A DNA stretch of 64,000 nucleotides from Scleromitrula shiraiana. Its lineage: Eukaryota; Ascomycota; Leotiomycetes; Helotiales; Sclerotiniaceae. Shown here piece by piece: positions 1-12,113 of this stretch (the first letter of the stretch is position 1; every line of letters begins with the position of its first letter). The position numbers and the translations under genes are program-made. Below the pieces are notes generated by a model, which made no database searches, was not told the DNA's origin, and was given only the letters and a program-made list of their open reading frames with translations. The stretch spans positions 1,514,001-1,578,000 of the forward strand of contig JABELC010000010.1 of NCBI GenBank assembly GCA_028455995.1, written 5' to 3'.

Positions 1-2719
1 GCAATTAATTGATTATTATTATTATTTATAAATATAAACAATATATAGTTTTTTATATATATTATTAATAATATTAATATTAGATCAATAAATTCTTTAT
101 AATATAAGCAAATCAATATTGATTATATTATTATAATATAACTATTTATATTGATTTTATAATTCTTATCTTTTATTAATTTAAAGATATAAAGTTTTAT
201 CTATTTTTTTTTTTTATTTTAATAATTTCTTTATACACTAGAATTTCTAAATATATTTTAAAATTATATATTATATATATAAATAATTTATTTTATTTTT
301 ATAATATATCTTTTATTAATTAAATTGTTTTATATTTATAGATTTTATTGCTTGTTTTTTGTAATCTTATTGTTTAATTAATAACAATTTTTATTAATAA
401 GTCCGATTCTCCTATATATGTAAATATATTGAATATTAAAAATATTAAAACTAGTTTATTGGGGTTTATTAAATTATTTATAACTTTTATTATCATTTAT
501 AGTATTTGTTTTTTTGTAAAACTGGATTATTGTAATTTATTTTATAAAATTTTAAATATTTATTATATGATTTTATAATATTATTTAATTTTATTAATTA
601 ATTAATAAGATTTTATAAAAATTATCTTTATTTTGATTATTATAATATTTATATATTTATTAAATTCTTTTATAATAAATTATATATTTATATTAATAAT
701 GATATAATTTAAAGATTTTATATAAATATCAATTTATTTAAATCAAATTATATTTTAAATATATTTTGTTAATAAATTATTTAAAAATATTATTATTTAA
801 TATTTTATTATTTTATCAAATATATATAATATTGTTTTTTTATTAATATATATAATATTAATTATAATTATATAATTAAATCGAATATTATCATCTTCAT
901 TATTATTAATCTTGAATTTAAATCTTTTTAATAATTTATTATATATTTAATATTGATTATAATATTTTATTAATTTATCGATTTCATTTTTGTTTATATC
1001 ATTATAACTAACTTACTCAAATATATTGTATAACCTATAAACAATTGAATAATTAAAGTATTTATATAAATGTTATAATTTTATTTCTATAAAGTAATAA
1101 ATACCATCTAAAATTATTAATTATATAAATATATTATAATTATATTTCCATAATAAAAAGCTATAATTACATTTCTATATAATAAAAAAATATTTACTAA
1201 TTTTATCACAAATAATCTAATTCTTAATATTATTAAAAAACATATTGAATTTATTTATATTTATTAAATAAAATAAAAATAATATATTTGCATAAATAAT
1301 ATAAACCTTGACTTATTTAATTAATAATTCGATTTTGTATAATTTGATAAATTTTTTAATATTTTCTTTTCCAAATATAATTTTTGCAATTCTTGCCCTA
1401 CTATAATTAATAGTTAAATCAATTAGCTTCTATAATACTTTAAATTATCATTTATTAATAATTCATATTATTATTGTTTTTATATTGATTATAATGCTTT
1501 AAAACTTATTAGGATCATATTTGCCATTTATAAAGAATATTTTAAGATTATATATGATTTGCTTTGATATTATACTTTTATTAGCCTAATCATTATTAGG
1601 TGATTTTTTATATATTAATATATATTTAAATACTTTTTTTGCAAACCTAGTGATTATTTATAGATTATTAATTAGGTTATTTAATATATAATATATCTTT
1701 GATATAGTTTTATTTAAATATTCTATTTTTATATAAAATGTTTTATAAATTTTCTTGATATACTTTTTTTTTATTTTTTATTCTCTTTTATAATATATTA
1801 AGAATTATTTATATATATAATTATTATTATTTTTAGCGATTTTTTTTTTATATTTTCTTTAAGTTTTTTTTTGATTTAATTTCAAATAATTTATAAAAAA
1901 ACATTTTTTTTTTTATATATTTAATATTATTTTTTATAAATTGATTTAAAGCTTTTTTTGTTATATTATTTTCGAATATTAAATTTTAATTTAGATTAAT
2001 TTTGATAATTACTATATTTTTTCCAATTATTATAATTATTTATTTTATTATATTTGCTATAACTAAAATTTTTATTTTAATTTTATAAATTATTTATAAA
2101 TTTTTTTTTAATATAATATATATCGGTATTATTATTTTATAATTTATTATAAATCTAAATTATCCTTTTGATTTTTTAAATAAAATTAAAGATATTTATG
2201 GTTAATTAATAATATATTTAAACATATTATTTAATTTGTTAATATAATAAAATTATTTTTTCATGAAAATATAATTAATTTTTTATATTATTTAATAAAG
2301 TTTTATATAATTGCCTTATCTTTATAAAGAACAATTCTAAGTATTGTTTGAGTTTTTTTTTTTAATTCTTATTTATAATACTTTTTATTATTAGTTTTAT
2401 TCATTTATTTATTATATTATAATAATATAATTTTTTTTAATATCATGTTTTGAATTTTATAATTAGATTTTTTATTTTTTATAGAAATATGGTAAAATTT
2501 AATATATAATATTTAAACATTTTATTTTTAAGCATAGTTAAAAATGCTATTATTATAAGTTTGTTTAAAATATTTATATATTATAAAGTTAATTTATATA
2601 TAATTAATTTATAATCAAAATCATTATTTTTATTATTAAATTTCATCGCGTCGTTATATATTTTGTTTAAATTGATTTAATATTAGATTTTCGATATACA
2701 ATATTGTTAATAATTCTCT

Positions 2720-3150
2720 TTTTAATAATATTTTTGATCTTTATATTTGTCCTTATATGCATATGCTTTTTTATCCCTTCGTTCTTTTCTTTAGTTTTGA
2801 TTGCGTTGAAAATTATGATTATTTTGATTATAATTATAGCTACTTTGATTATAATTATCTTAATCGTTTTAAAGTATGCAATAATTTTGATTAAAATAAT
2901 CTTGATTAAATTAATTTCGACTATATTGATTTTGACCAAGTTAAAATATATAGTTGTTTTGATTATAGTAATTTTTATTGTAGTTATTTATATTGTGGTG
3001 ATTTTGATTAGATTGATTTTGATTAGGTTGATTTTGATCAGATTGATTTTGATCAAGGTGGCTCTAATCAATTTGAAGTGTACAGTTATTTTGACCATAA
3101 TGATTTTTATTATAATTATTTTCATCCTAATAATTTTGATCATTATATAA
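2720..3150 (-). pseudogene. Fossil Q/N/Y-rich coding frame in the AT-rich block
   Basis: One minus-strand frame through this segment reads as a strongly Q, N, Y and D-rich protein with tandem units such as DQNQ-S and NQNQ-P/S around 3,000-3,060. It is interrupted only by TAA and TAG, mostly where a glutamine would suit the repeat, as expected from CAA/CAG to TAA/TAG changes. A K/R/D-rich tail follows (near 2,750-2,810). I infer a decayed low-complexity protein, either host or the Gag-like part of a retroelement. No domain is recognisable. The longer plus-strand frame here is just I/L/V-rich antisense of the same repeat. Confidence 0.45.
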
Positions 3151-5228
3151 TATATAGCTATTAAATAAAGTTATATATTAAATAATATAATATATAAAAT
3201 TATATATTATTATTATTAAAATGGTTCTAAATAAATATTCAAAATCGGCTTTTATTATAAATTAGATATTCTTTAATAATTCATTGAAATACTTTAATAA
3301 ATTAGCCGTCATTTATATAATTAAAATATTTTATTTAACCTATTTTCCTTTTTCAGCTTATTTCCTTACACTTTCTTTTTGATTCTATTTCTACTTCAAA
3401 TTTTTTATTATTATCTTTATATTACTAAATTTAAATTCTATTAATCAATTTTTATAAATCTTCTTCAAATAGACCTTAATCCATTTAAAATATAATCTTA
3501 TATATATTATATTTTATATTATATAGATTATTAATATAGATATATTAATATAAATATTACCCCCTTATAATACTTTTTTTATTACTATTAAATATCCTTT
3601 ATTTAATATTTAAAATATCTTTATATTTATATTTTCGAATATTTCTTTAAAGTCTATTTATAAATCTATATCAATAAAAATTTTTAAATTACTAATAATA
3701 TATTTATTAAATTTATATTTCAAATAATAATTTATTATATATAAATTTTTTATATTATATTCTTTATATTTATTAATAAAGTCTAAATTATTTAAAAATA
3801 ATTCATTAAATAGATCTTTATAATACTCTTTACTTCATTTAGGTTTAAAGTCTTAATCATACTCAAAATCACGTATATTATTACCCCTTAATAATTGCTT
3901 CCTCTTAAGATCAAATATGAATCCTCTGAAAATACTATTTATTATATTTTTAAATAAAAAGACCTTTATTTATATTTAAAATATCAAAATTTATATTTAT
4001 CTAAATATTTTTTGTTAATATTGTTTTTATAATAAATTTATATATATTAAATTTTTATTAAGATTTTTTGATAATATTTTTAATATTAATTAAAATTCTT
4101 TAATTTGATTAAATATTTATTTTAGTTATCAAATTATTAATAATAATTCTAAATCTTGAATATTTATATTTATTAGATTGTTTTTTCTTTATAATTGTTT
4201 AAAGCTCGTATTTGTACTCATACTTTTCAACCTTCTTTCTTTCTCTACATCATTTTTACCCACCATATTACCCATTATATTATAATATAGAATAAAAAGA
4301 TATTTTTAATAATATTTTATATTTATTTATTAAATAATATAATAATTATTATTAAATTCGTTTTTATCTAATTTTTTTATTATTATTAAACAAATATCTA
4401 ATATCAAATTAAAGATTTGATTTAATAAAATTTTAAATCAAATATAATTATTTAATTTATAAAGTAAATTTGATATTAAATCAAAACTCGTTTTAATAAA
4501 GTTTTTAAATTAAATATAATCATTTCAATTTATAAAATAAATATATAATAAACAAATTTGTTATAAAATAAAAAAAAAATAAAGCAATTATAAAAAAATA
4601 TAGAAATATAAAAAAGAAATTATTAAAGATTTTATAAAAGTTTTTAAATAAAAGTTTTTATATAAATGATTTTATCATCGCCTTTATAATTATAATAAAA
4701 TAATCATTATTGTTAATATTTTTATTTATTAAAATATTTTTTTAAATAATATAATATATATTTAAATAATATAATATAATTTATATTTTTATTATTATTT
4801 TATCTATAATAAATATTCAAATTTTATAATTCTAAAATTGATTTAAAAATCATTTAATCTATAATAAATATTCAAATATTATAATATTTAAACTAAAATT
4901 AAAAACTATTATTTTTACAATAAATATTCAAATATTATAAAATTTAACTCTTTTTTTTATTAAAAAACTAAATAATTTATAAAATCTTTTATTATCAAAA
5001 ATTATAAAAAAATTTTTATCAATAATAAATAAAAATGTTTAAAATTTATTAAAATTAATATTACATATAAAATAAAAATCCTAATTTATAGTATATATAC
5101 TAATTAATATTTATATAATTCCAAAAATATAGAACTATATAAGTACAATATTATTCAATATTATATTATTTGTTCAAGAAGTTCAAAAAGGATGCTATAC
5201 GCCGTCGAGGATATATACTTCCTCAACG

Positions 5229-5253
5229 AACACGTGACGTAAGGTCACGTGTT
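5229..5253. repeat. Perfect 10-bp inverted repeat around CACGTG
   Basis: AACACGTGAC and GTCACGTGTT flank a 5-nt spacer (GTAAG). It lies in the only GC-containing island of the surrounding AT-rich block, so it may be a surviving transposon end or regulatory palindrome. Nothing else in the island identifies it. Confidence 0.6.
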
Positions 5254-5937
5254 TGACTATACAGACAAATATATTATTTTTAATAAAGAATTCAAAATAT
5301 CAGTTTTCGACTTTATAAATATATTTGATTATTTTGATAATATAATTTAGTTAAGTTAAAGCATTTTTAATAATAAATCAAAAAAAGGTTTTAGGAAAAG
5401 TTAGGCTATTTAAGGTAAATAAATAAATCAACATTATTAAAAATATCAAAAAAAAGTAGAAATTATATAATATAATAAAAAATAAATAAATTTTATTTAA
5501 TAAAAAGTTTAATTATAAATAAAATAATTAAATTCTAAAATATAAAAAGAATAATAAAATATAGTTTAAAAAGTTATAATAAAGTTTATTTATAATATTG
5601 ATTTTATAATCAATATATATATATATATATAATATAAATTTATATATTTTAAATAATTATAAAAATTATTTCTTTATTTATTTATTCAAAATAACATTTT
5701 ATTATATAATGCTATCTTTATCTTTATATTGTTTAATTAGATTATTATTTTTGCCCAATAAATATTAATCTTATTTTGTTTTTACTAGATTTATTTAATA
5801 AAGATTAATTTTATCTTTTTTAATATTATTATAATTTAAAATATTAGAGTACAATCCAGAATATCAAGGTAATATTTAGTCAAACCTGGAATATTAAGGT
5901 GTTATCCAGTCATTCTATGACATCTTATATTTTTATT

Positions 5938-6918
5938 ATTATCAATATATTTAAACTAATATTAATAATACATATTAAAAAGTAATATAAATATATTTTT
6001 AAATTCTATAATTTTTTATAGAAAATTATCTTTTTTAAAATAAGAAAATTATTGATTTTTTAAATTAATTAAAAAAATCGATTATATAAAAGTGATTATG
6101 ACTTTATAATTTAAAACTATGTTTATATAAATCTAATAAAAAATTAAATAAATCTTTAATTAATAGAAATTTATTAAAAAATTGAATAATAATTTTAAAT
6201 TTATTAATGCATTCTATCTGGTCCGCTCCATTCGACAATAAACCCCATTTACAAATGGGCTCTCTCATTGATCAATCGGACTACCTCATTAGTCAATCGG
6301 ACCTCATTGCCGAATGGGGCATTTTATTGATCATTCGGCCAATCTATTAATTAAGTAATTTTGAAGATATACTTTTTTTAAAAAAATTTATTTTAAATTA
6401 AACTTTATTTATTAATAATAAAATAAATAACAAAAAAATAAAAAATAAAAATTATTAATATTGTTTTAATAATCTTTTAATTTTTTGATTTCTTTAATTT
6501 TAATATTTTTGATTCCTCTATTTTTTTATATTTTTATAAAATAAATTCTATTCTAATCAAAAAATTTAATTTTAAGCTGATTGATTAATGAGATGCCTTA
6601 TTTGGTAATAAGGTCCGATTGATCAATGGGGTAGTCCGATTTATAAATGGGGCTTATTGCCGAATGGAGCGGACCATATCTATATTTTAATCGAATTTTA
6701 TTTGAATTTTATTTGAAGTTTATTTAAAGTTAATTTTTAAATTTAAAGATTAATCTATATTATATAAAATTCAATTTTTAATTAATTACAAACTTAATAT
6801 ATCGATATTTAAACTTTTAATATATTTAAACATTAAAATAGCCGATTTTTTAAAATTCATTTAGGGAAATTATTGAATTCTATTCAGATTGGCTTCTTGA
6901 ATAAATGATACCGTAGGG
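5938..6918. mobile_element. Degenerate second copy of the 8,282-9,167 TIR element, with a nested element
   Basis: From about 5,938 to 6,219 and from 6,676 to 6,918 the sequence parallels about 8,640-9,167 along its length. The copy ends in ATGATACCGTAGGG at 6,918, matching the right end of the better-preserved copy (GTGATACCGGAGGG). The left terminus is not found: upstream similarity fades into AT-rich sequence, so 5,938 is only where I can start to follow the alignment. The 6,220-6,675 element interrupts it, so that insertion is younger. No coding capacity is visible. Confidence 0.6.
6220..6675. mobile_element. MITE-like element with about 100-bp terminal inverted repeats
   Basis: The left end GGTCCGCTCCATTCG at 6,220 is the reverse complement of the right end CGAATGGAGCGGACC at 6,675. 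Similarity continues inward for about 100-120 bp per side around an AT-rich core of about 230 bp. The arms hold imperfect sub-repeats of about 18-21 bp built on CTCATTGATCAATCGGAC. If the ends are extended by one base (TGG...CCA), TATC flanks both sides as a possible 4-bp target duplication. There is no ORF, so it would be non-autonomous. The superfamily is not assignable from this copy. Confidence 0.7.
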
Positions 6919-7402
6919 CAAATGAGAACCTTTGGTAGGGATCTATTTTAGGTTGTCACCTCAATACTCAAGCCACATTTAACCCCCAAAGGGCGCCACA
7001 ACCGTTGATGCGAAACAAGAAAGATTGATTATTCTCGATCCAGCTAAATAATTGTGTATATAGTTCATGGGATCCCGAGAAGGAAGATTCAAATTTCCCA
7101 TCATTGTGTTTGACTAATTATGGTGAATTCAAAGTTATGCGGCTGAAAAAAACGCAAATTAAACTGCTACCTAGGTACTCCTATGGAATCGTTTTCGATG
7201 AAAGTTTCCGGTCTCTGTTTATAGTAGAAGGACTGAACCAGAGCAGAGCACTTAAATTGTAAATTCTACTTCCATATATATATATTTCAGTATGACCACA
7301 AAATACAAAACGTTTTCTCGTTCATTTTTGTTTTGACATTCATTCATTCATTCATTTAATTCTTGGCTTTCTTTCGTTTACCGTGGTGGCTCTTGAATTT
7401 TT
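6919..7402. other. Gene-free upstream region of the GH26-like pseudogene
   Basis: Composition returns to normal right after the transposon end at 6,918. The segment has pyrimidine-rich stretches and a short (CATT)n run (about 7,340-7,356) before the ATG at 7,403. It is the probable promoter and 5' UTR of the following gene. No other gene is seen. Confidence 0.5.
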
Positions 7403-9778
7403 ATGATGGAGTCATTCTCTAAGTACCTTCTTTCCAGCGCTGCAGTTGTTGCAGCCGTTTCAGCATTACCAAAGATACCCGTTGGAAAACGAGGTATTTG
7501 ATCCCATCTCATAATTGAATGTCATTACTAACAGGTATTAGATATTGATGGACTACCTACCGATAGAATTATTTCAAATGGAGTAGCAATTGGCTTTCTT
7601 CCTTCCGATGGCTATAAGGTTGCTTCTCCAGCATATACAATGGCTTAGATAAATAGCAAAATTGGTAGAAGAGCTAGTACTTATGGATGGTATGCGCAAA
7701 TATCATCTAGCACATTTGATGGATCACAACTTCTTCATAGACTTGATGATGTTGTTGCATCTGGTGCAGTATTTCAACCAGCTATAATGCCAACTATTCC
7801 ATTCAATGAGATATCCAGTAGTGTGGCCAGTCAGGTTGCTAGTGTTCTGGAATAATTTACTTCAAAGGGTGTAGAAATTTGGTTGAGATTTGGACATGAA
7901 ATGAATTATTATGTTGTAAGTATACTGTATCAGAAAATGGAAACAATTTAACTTATTGCTACAGACTGATGGAACTTATCATGGAACCGCAGCTGAGTTC
8001 GTCACAACATGGAAAAATATACACTCAGCTATTACTAGCAATTCAATGATTAAGATGTGGTGGTCTCCAAATATTGATACTGTCACACAAAAAAGAGCAT
8101 AGTAAAAAGCTTGTTGATTGATCTATCTAAAAAGAAAACAAAACTCCCTCTATATATACTATAACATAATATTGAAAAGATACGGAGTATTCTTAATTAT
8201 ACCTAATTGATCATTTGATCTCATTTTTTTATGATAGATACTTCATTAACTCTAGTTACACTATATTGGCCAGCAGCTTCACCCTACGGTATCACGTATT
8301 CAGGGATTTCTTGAATACTATTTAGGGAAAGAAATTTTCGCATTATAATTAAAATTTTAATTGTACTATAAATTGATTTTTGGGAAGTGATTTTATATTA
8401 ATATAAATTCAATTTAAATATTCAAATTTTTTTTGGGTAATTATATAATATAAAATTAATATAAAGTTTATATATAAAATTAATATATTTTTATTTATAT
8501 TTATATATAAAATTAATGTATTTTTATTTATATTTATATATAAAATTAATGTATTTTTATTTTTAAGTTTGTTATATATTAATAATTGATATATTTTATT
8601 ATTTCTTAATTTAATTAATATATTAAAATTAATTTTATATTTTTTTTATTATTAATATACTCAAATTAATATTAGTATATATAAAAAAGTAATATAAATA
8701 TATTTTTAATTTTATAAAAAATCATTTATATTTTAATAAAGTTATTAATTTATAAAAAATAAAATTGAAATTAACTAAAAGTGATTAAAACTTTATAGTT
8801 TAAAATTATATCTATATAGATTAAATCAAATTAATAAAAAATTAAATAAATTTTTAATTAATAAAAATTTAAGTTAAATAATAACTTTATGATTTAAAAT
8901 CGATAATAAAGTCATTTTAAATATAACTTCAAATTAATGAATTTTAGTTGAAATTTACCCGAAATTTATTCGAGATTAATTTTTAAATTTAAATTTGATT
9001 AATTTATACTATATAAAATTCAATTTTTAATTAATTATAAGTTTAATATATCGGTATTTAAAGTTTTAATATGTTTAGATATTAAAATGGCCGATTTCCT
9101 AAAGTTTATTTAAAGAACTCATTGAATTTTATTTAGGTTCGCTTCCTGAATACGTGATACCGGAGGGTCATATGTTGATATTGTGGGGATTGATTGTTAT
9201 CCAAGTTCATCATCATTATTGTTATCCTCGGCATTTGAATCTTGTTACGGCACATTCTATAAGACATACGCCGCAGCAAATAATATTCCTTTCGCCATTG
9301 GTGAAACAGGATATGCTGGATCTTCAGGTAATGCTGCATGGTTGAATCAATTAGTATCTCAAGACCTGTGCGACTATCCACTTTATATTGCAGCATCATG
9401 GTTTGAATACGACAAGGAAGCAAATTTCTTAATTGCTGAAGGAAGTTCATCAATCCTTTCTGAAACTCAACAACTCCTTTTACATAATACAAAAACAGGA
9501 TGTATTTCATGTGAGAAGTTGTACTTATTAATTGTTGAGATAAAAATCAAGAACTGATAATTATGATAGGTACATCTACAGAATCCTCAGCTATAACATC
9601 ATCACGAACAAGTATTGTAAGTATATCTACGAGTTTCTCGACCATACATACCACAGCAATTGCTACAAAGCCTGCTGCTCATACAGAAGTATGTACTTGG
9701 GGATGTGAAGGTTGGGATTGTAGTACATCTAGTCCTTGTGATTCTCATTATACTTATATGAGTGGTTATTGTCATTAG
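7403..9778 (+). pseudogene. Secreted GH26-like glycosidase with C-terminal Cys module, disrupted
   Basis: The start (ATG ATG, 7,403) gives a signal peptide ending near VSALP. After a first intron (donor near 7,493) come a STYGWYAQ segment, a WLRFGHEMNYYV segment that fits the acid/base region of GH26-type mannanases and related enzymes, and an intron before TDGTYHG. The sequence VDIVGIDCYP follows the insertion, then FAIGETGYAG (likely nucleophile Glu). An S/T linker, after an intron at about 9,508-9,569, leads to a C-terminal module containing CTWGCEGWDC. In-frame TAG (7,646) and TAA (7,853) replace what look like Gln codons. An 886-bp TIR element sits between the codons for PAAS and YVDIV. 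Family assignment is by motif recall; the loss of function is seen directly. Confidence 0.8.
8282..9167. mobile_element. 886-bp TIR DNA element inserted in the GH26-like gene
   Basis: The ends are CCCTACGGTATCACGTATTC at the left and GAATACGTGATACCGGAGGG at the right, near-perfect inverted repeats of at least 23 bp. TCA is present on both sides (8,279-8,281 and 9,168-9,170) as a 3-bp target-site duplication. Deleting the element plus one TCA restores the host reading frame. The interior is AT-rich without any ORF and contains about three copies of a unit of roughly 38 bp around 8,468-8,565. A 3-bp duplication fits PIF/Harbinger or CACTA-type elements, but the superfamily is not proven. It appears non-autonomous. 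Confidence 0.85.
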
Positions 9779-10620
9779 AAGATAGTTTTGCAGTTTTCAT
9801 GGTGGCATTTACTTTTTAAGTTCGTTTACTATACCCATATGTTCCGGAAATTTCGGCTTGACCAGTAAATCTTATAATATTCATAGTAAATGATCATATA
9901 TGCTTATTGCGAAAAGATATTTTCTTGCTTGTGCAACGTTGAAGAAGAATATCGGTGGATATCATTTAAAAAGCCACAATGCGGGGTAAATGAGGTTGGT
10001 GCGGGGTAATTATAGATGAAGTAGCAGATAGAAATTTCTTTTCCTTCGATATCCCAATATAGTTCAAGAGATTCATGATACAATAACATCTTTCTCTCGT
10101 ATTCAAGATTGAGATTTCTGAATAAATAAGATTACATACCTAGGGAATCTTTAAGCCGAAAATACTGATGGTGATAGTAAGTAGTCAGCCGGTGAAGGTT
10201 GAATTTATCCTACGTTATATTTCAAATATCTGTTTGAAACATTGGTGATATATAATTTATAGTCAAGACTATGAACTATAATATCAGTTGTATGAGTCTA
10301 ATATAATAGATTAATTGAACAAAGAAGAAGCTCGAAAAAGTATAAGCGAGAAAAGAAAAAGGGGCCCGCAATTCTGGTCTCTAGTGGCTAAAACATCGAC
10401 CCACAAGCCGCTCCATAAACTAAGATCCACAACACCTGATTGATCTAGACCCAATATAATATAGTATATTGCCCTTGTCATTAATAAGGGTGGCTAAATA
10501 TGCTTGGAGAGTATTATTAGTTTAAAGCCTCAAAAATGTCAAAACAAGTGCTCCAAGCCATCGAAATATATCAACAAGACGAGAAGAATTCAAATGTAGA
10601 TATAATATGCAAAATGTAAT
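9779..10620. other. Gene-free interval downstream of the GH26-like pseudogene
   Basis: The interval holds the presumed 3' UTR of the pseudogene and unremarkable single-copy-looking sequence. Short frames on both strands lack start context, introns or recognisable motifs. I see no supported gene. Confidence 0.5.
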
Positions 10621-10701
10621 CGACACCTGAGTGATTCGAACACTCGCTCCCGAAGGAAACGGCTTAGCAGGCCGTCGCGTTAACCACTCCGCCAAAGTGC
10701 C
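10621..10701 (-). tRNA. tRNA-Ser (anticodon GCT)
   Basis: Read on the minus strand the 81-nt sequence folds as a class II tRNA. The 5' GGCACTT pairs with 3' AGGTGTC (with G-U wobbles), followed by discriminator G. The anticodon stem ACGGC/GCCGT closes the loop CTGCTAA, giving anticodon GCT for AGY serine codons. The variable arm (CCTTCGGG) is long, and the T arm contains GTTCGAATC. No intron is present. An oligo-T run on the minus strand just past the 3' end (near 10,612-10,615) fits a Pol III terminator. Confidence 0.95.
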
Positions 10702-12113
10702 TGATTGTGTTGTTATTATTGGATCGTTGACGATTACTAAAGTATATACAGGTAACTTCAAAAGTGAATATAGCTCTATACTATCGATCTCAAATCAAAA
10801 CACTTTATCAAAATAATCAATTGCGATAGTAATCAATAGTATCCAGAGTTGTATCGAGTGCAACGAAGTATCGTTGTGATAAGATTTTATTCGAGGGTTG
10901 ATATATTTTTCCTTGGGGCCTAACACCAGGCTTTTATGCTGGATACATTTATTCGACATGACTCAAATTGTGTCTTTGTTAGGTCTCAAAATGTACACAA
11001 TGAATCGCGTTGTAATCATTGTTACTTTTCCACATAAAGAGATAACTACTTCGTATATACTATAAGATCTCCTCCGAGCTACTAATGTATTGAGGGTTTC
11101 GAGAATGGGACTGCAAGTGTAGGATGAGATGTAGTATTTCCATATGTATATTTGGTTTCCTGATTATCGTGTTCATTTCTTGATGGGAGGATTATTTTTA
11201 CGGTCGCAAATTCTATTTATTAGTGGTTACAGGCCCCAACCAACCCCACGAGAGCTTTATAATTCCACCAAACTTACTATTCATCACATCAAACAAATCG
11301 GAATGTATAGCCAGAAGCCATATTACTCAATAATACATATATTTGAGCATTTGAGAATTAAGGCCGTTCATCCGCAAAGTCGTAATGAGACGATGGGAGA
11401 ATGGTATTAAATACTGCCAACCCAACTTGATAACCATAGAAAAATATTGCCAAGCTCTGTAGAAAGTACTTGAGTGGGTATAATCTGACATCAAATCGAT
11501 CAAATCTGAACTTTTATCAACGGGATTCAAGGTCACATCTATAAGTGCGTGACAATGTCACTCACTAACTACCTATGTATGCTATAATAGTAAAACTTGT
11601 GCAGGGGTGATATGTTTGTTTATGTTATCAATATATGTTGTACAAGTAGTAATATTGAAATAACTGCTATATTTTGTTAATCTATATTATACTAGTAGTG
11701 TTCTACATTCGGGCTTATTAAGACTATTAATCTATGATTTCCCCAGGTTCTTCTTGATTTAGGCTAATTTAACTCTTCGTATCCCCTACTCTTGGCGTTT
11801 GCGGGGGTTTTCTTGAGAATGTATGAATCCACCACGTTCAATTCGACATCACGAGTAATATTTAGGATAAAAAGTGTGAAAATTAAATTAGCCTATGAAG
11901 AACGGAATTGCGGGACTTCCTCAATATGGGACAGTTACGATTGAGCTCCTAGTGATGGAAAACTTTGAAGATTTTGTGATAATATAATGATTCCTTTTTA
12001 CCATCTTGGCGACGTTGAAGCCAAAGATATATCTCGATGGTTTCCTTCGTTCCTGGATTTTTTCATTCTCCAATTCCTCATTTCTTTGTTTAAGCTCTTC
12101 AAGAAACTAAAAA
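10702..12113. other. Gene-free interval upstream of the xylanase
   Basis: Frames of up to 88 codons occur here but none has a recognisable motif or introns. The last about 100 bp are pyrimidine-rich and lead into the xylanase ATG, so they are the likely core promoter and 5' UTR. Nothing else is supported. Confidence 0.5.

Larger units (their letters stand above)
1..5937. repeat. AT-rich degenerate repeat block
   Basis: Almost all of this stretch is A/T with scarcely any C or G and no credible open gene. The composition is what repeat-induced point mutation leaves of transposons in Pezizomycotina. Only two short islands keep G/C: about 5,160-5,265, with a CACGTG-containing hairpin, and about 5,845-5,925, which carries two similar units of about 30 bp (each with CAGAATATCAAGG or CTGGAATATTAAGG-like cores). 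A fossil Q/N-rich frame sits at about 2,720-3,150. No full transposase or reverse transcriptase can be read by eye. Confidence 0.85.

Noticed and set aside
2704..3150. 148-codon plus-strand frame, I/L/V-rich like a membrane protein
   Set aside because: It is the antisense of an AT-rich, Q/N-coding repeat; composition alone keeps the frame open and gives isoleucine and leucine.
9133..9510. 125-codon minus-strand frame
   Set aside because: Exactly antisense to the conserved C-terminal part of the GH26-like gene and to the transposon end; no motifs.
11144..11410. 88-codon plus-strand frame
   Set aside because: No signal peptide, domain, splice structure or coding bias; a chance frame.
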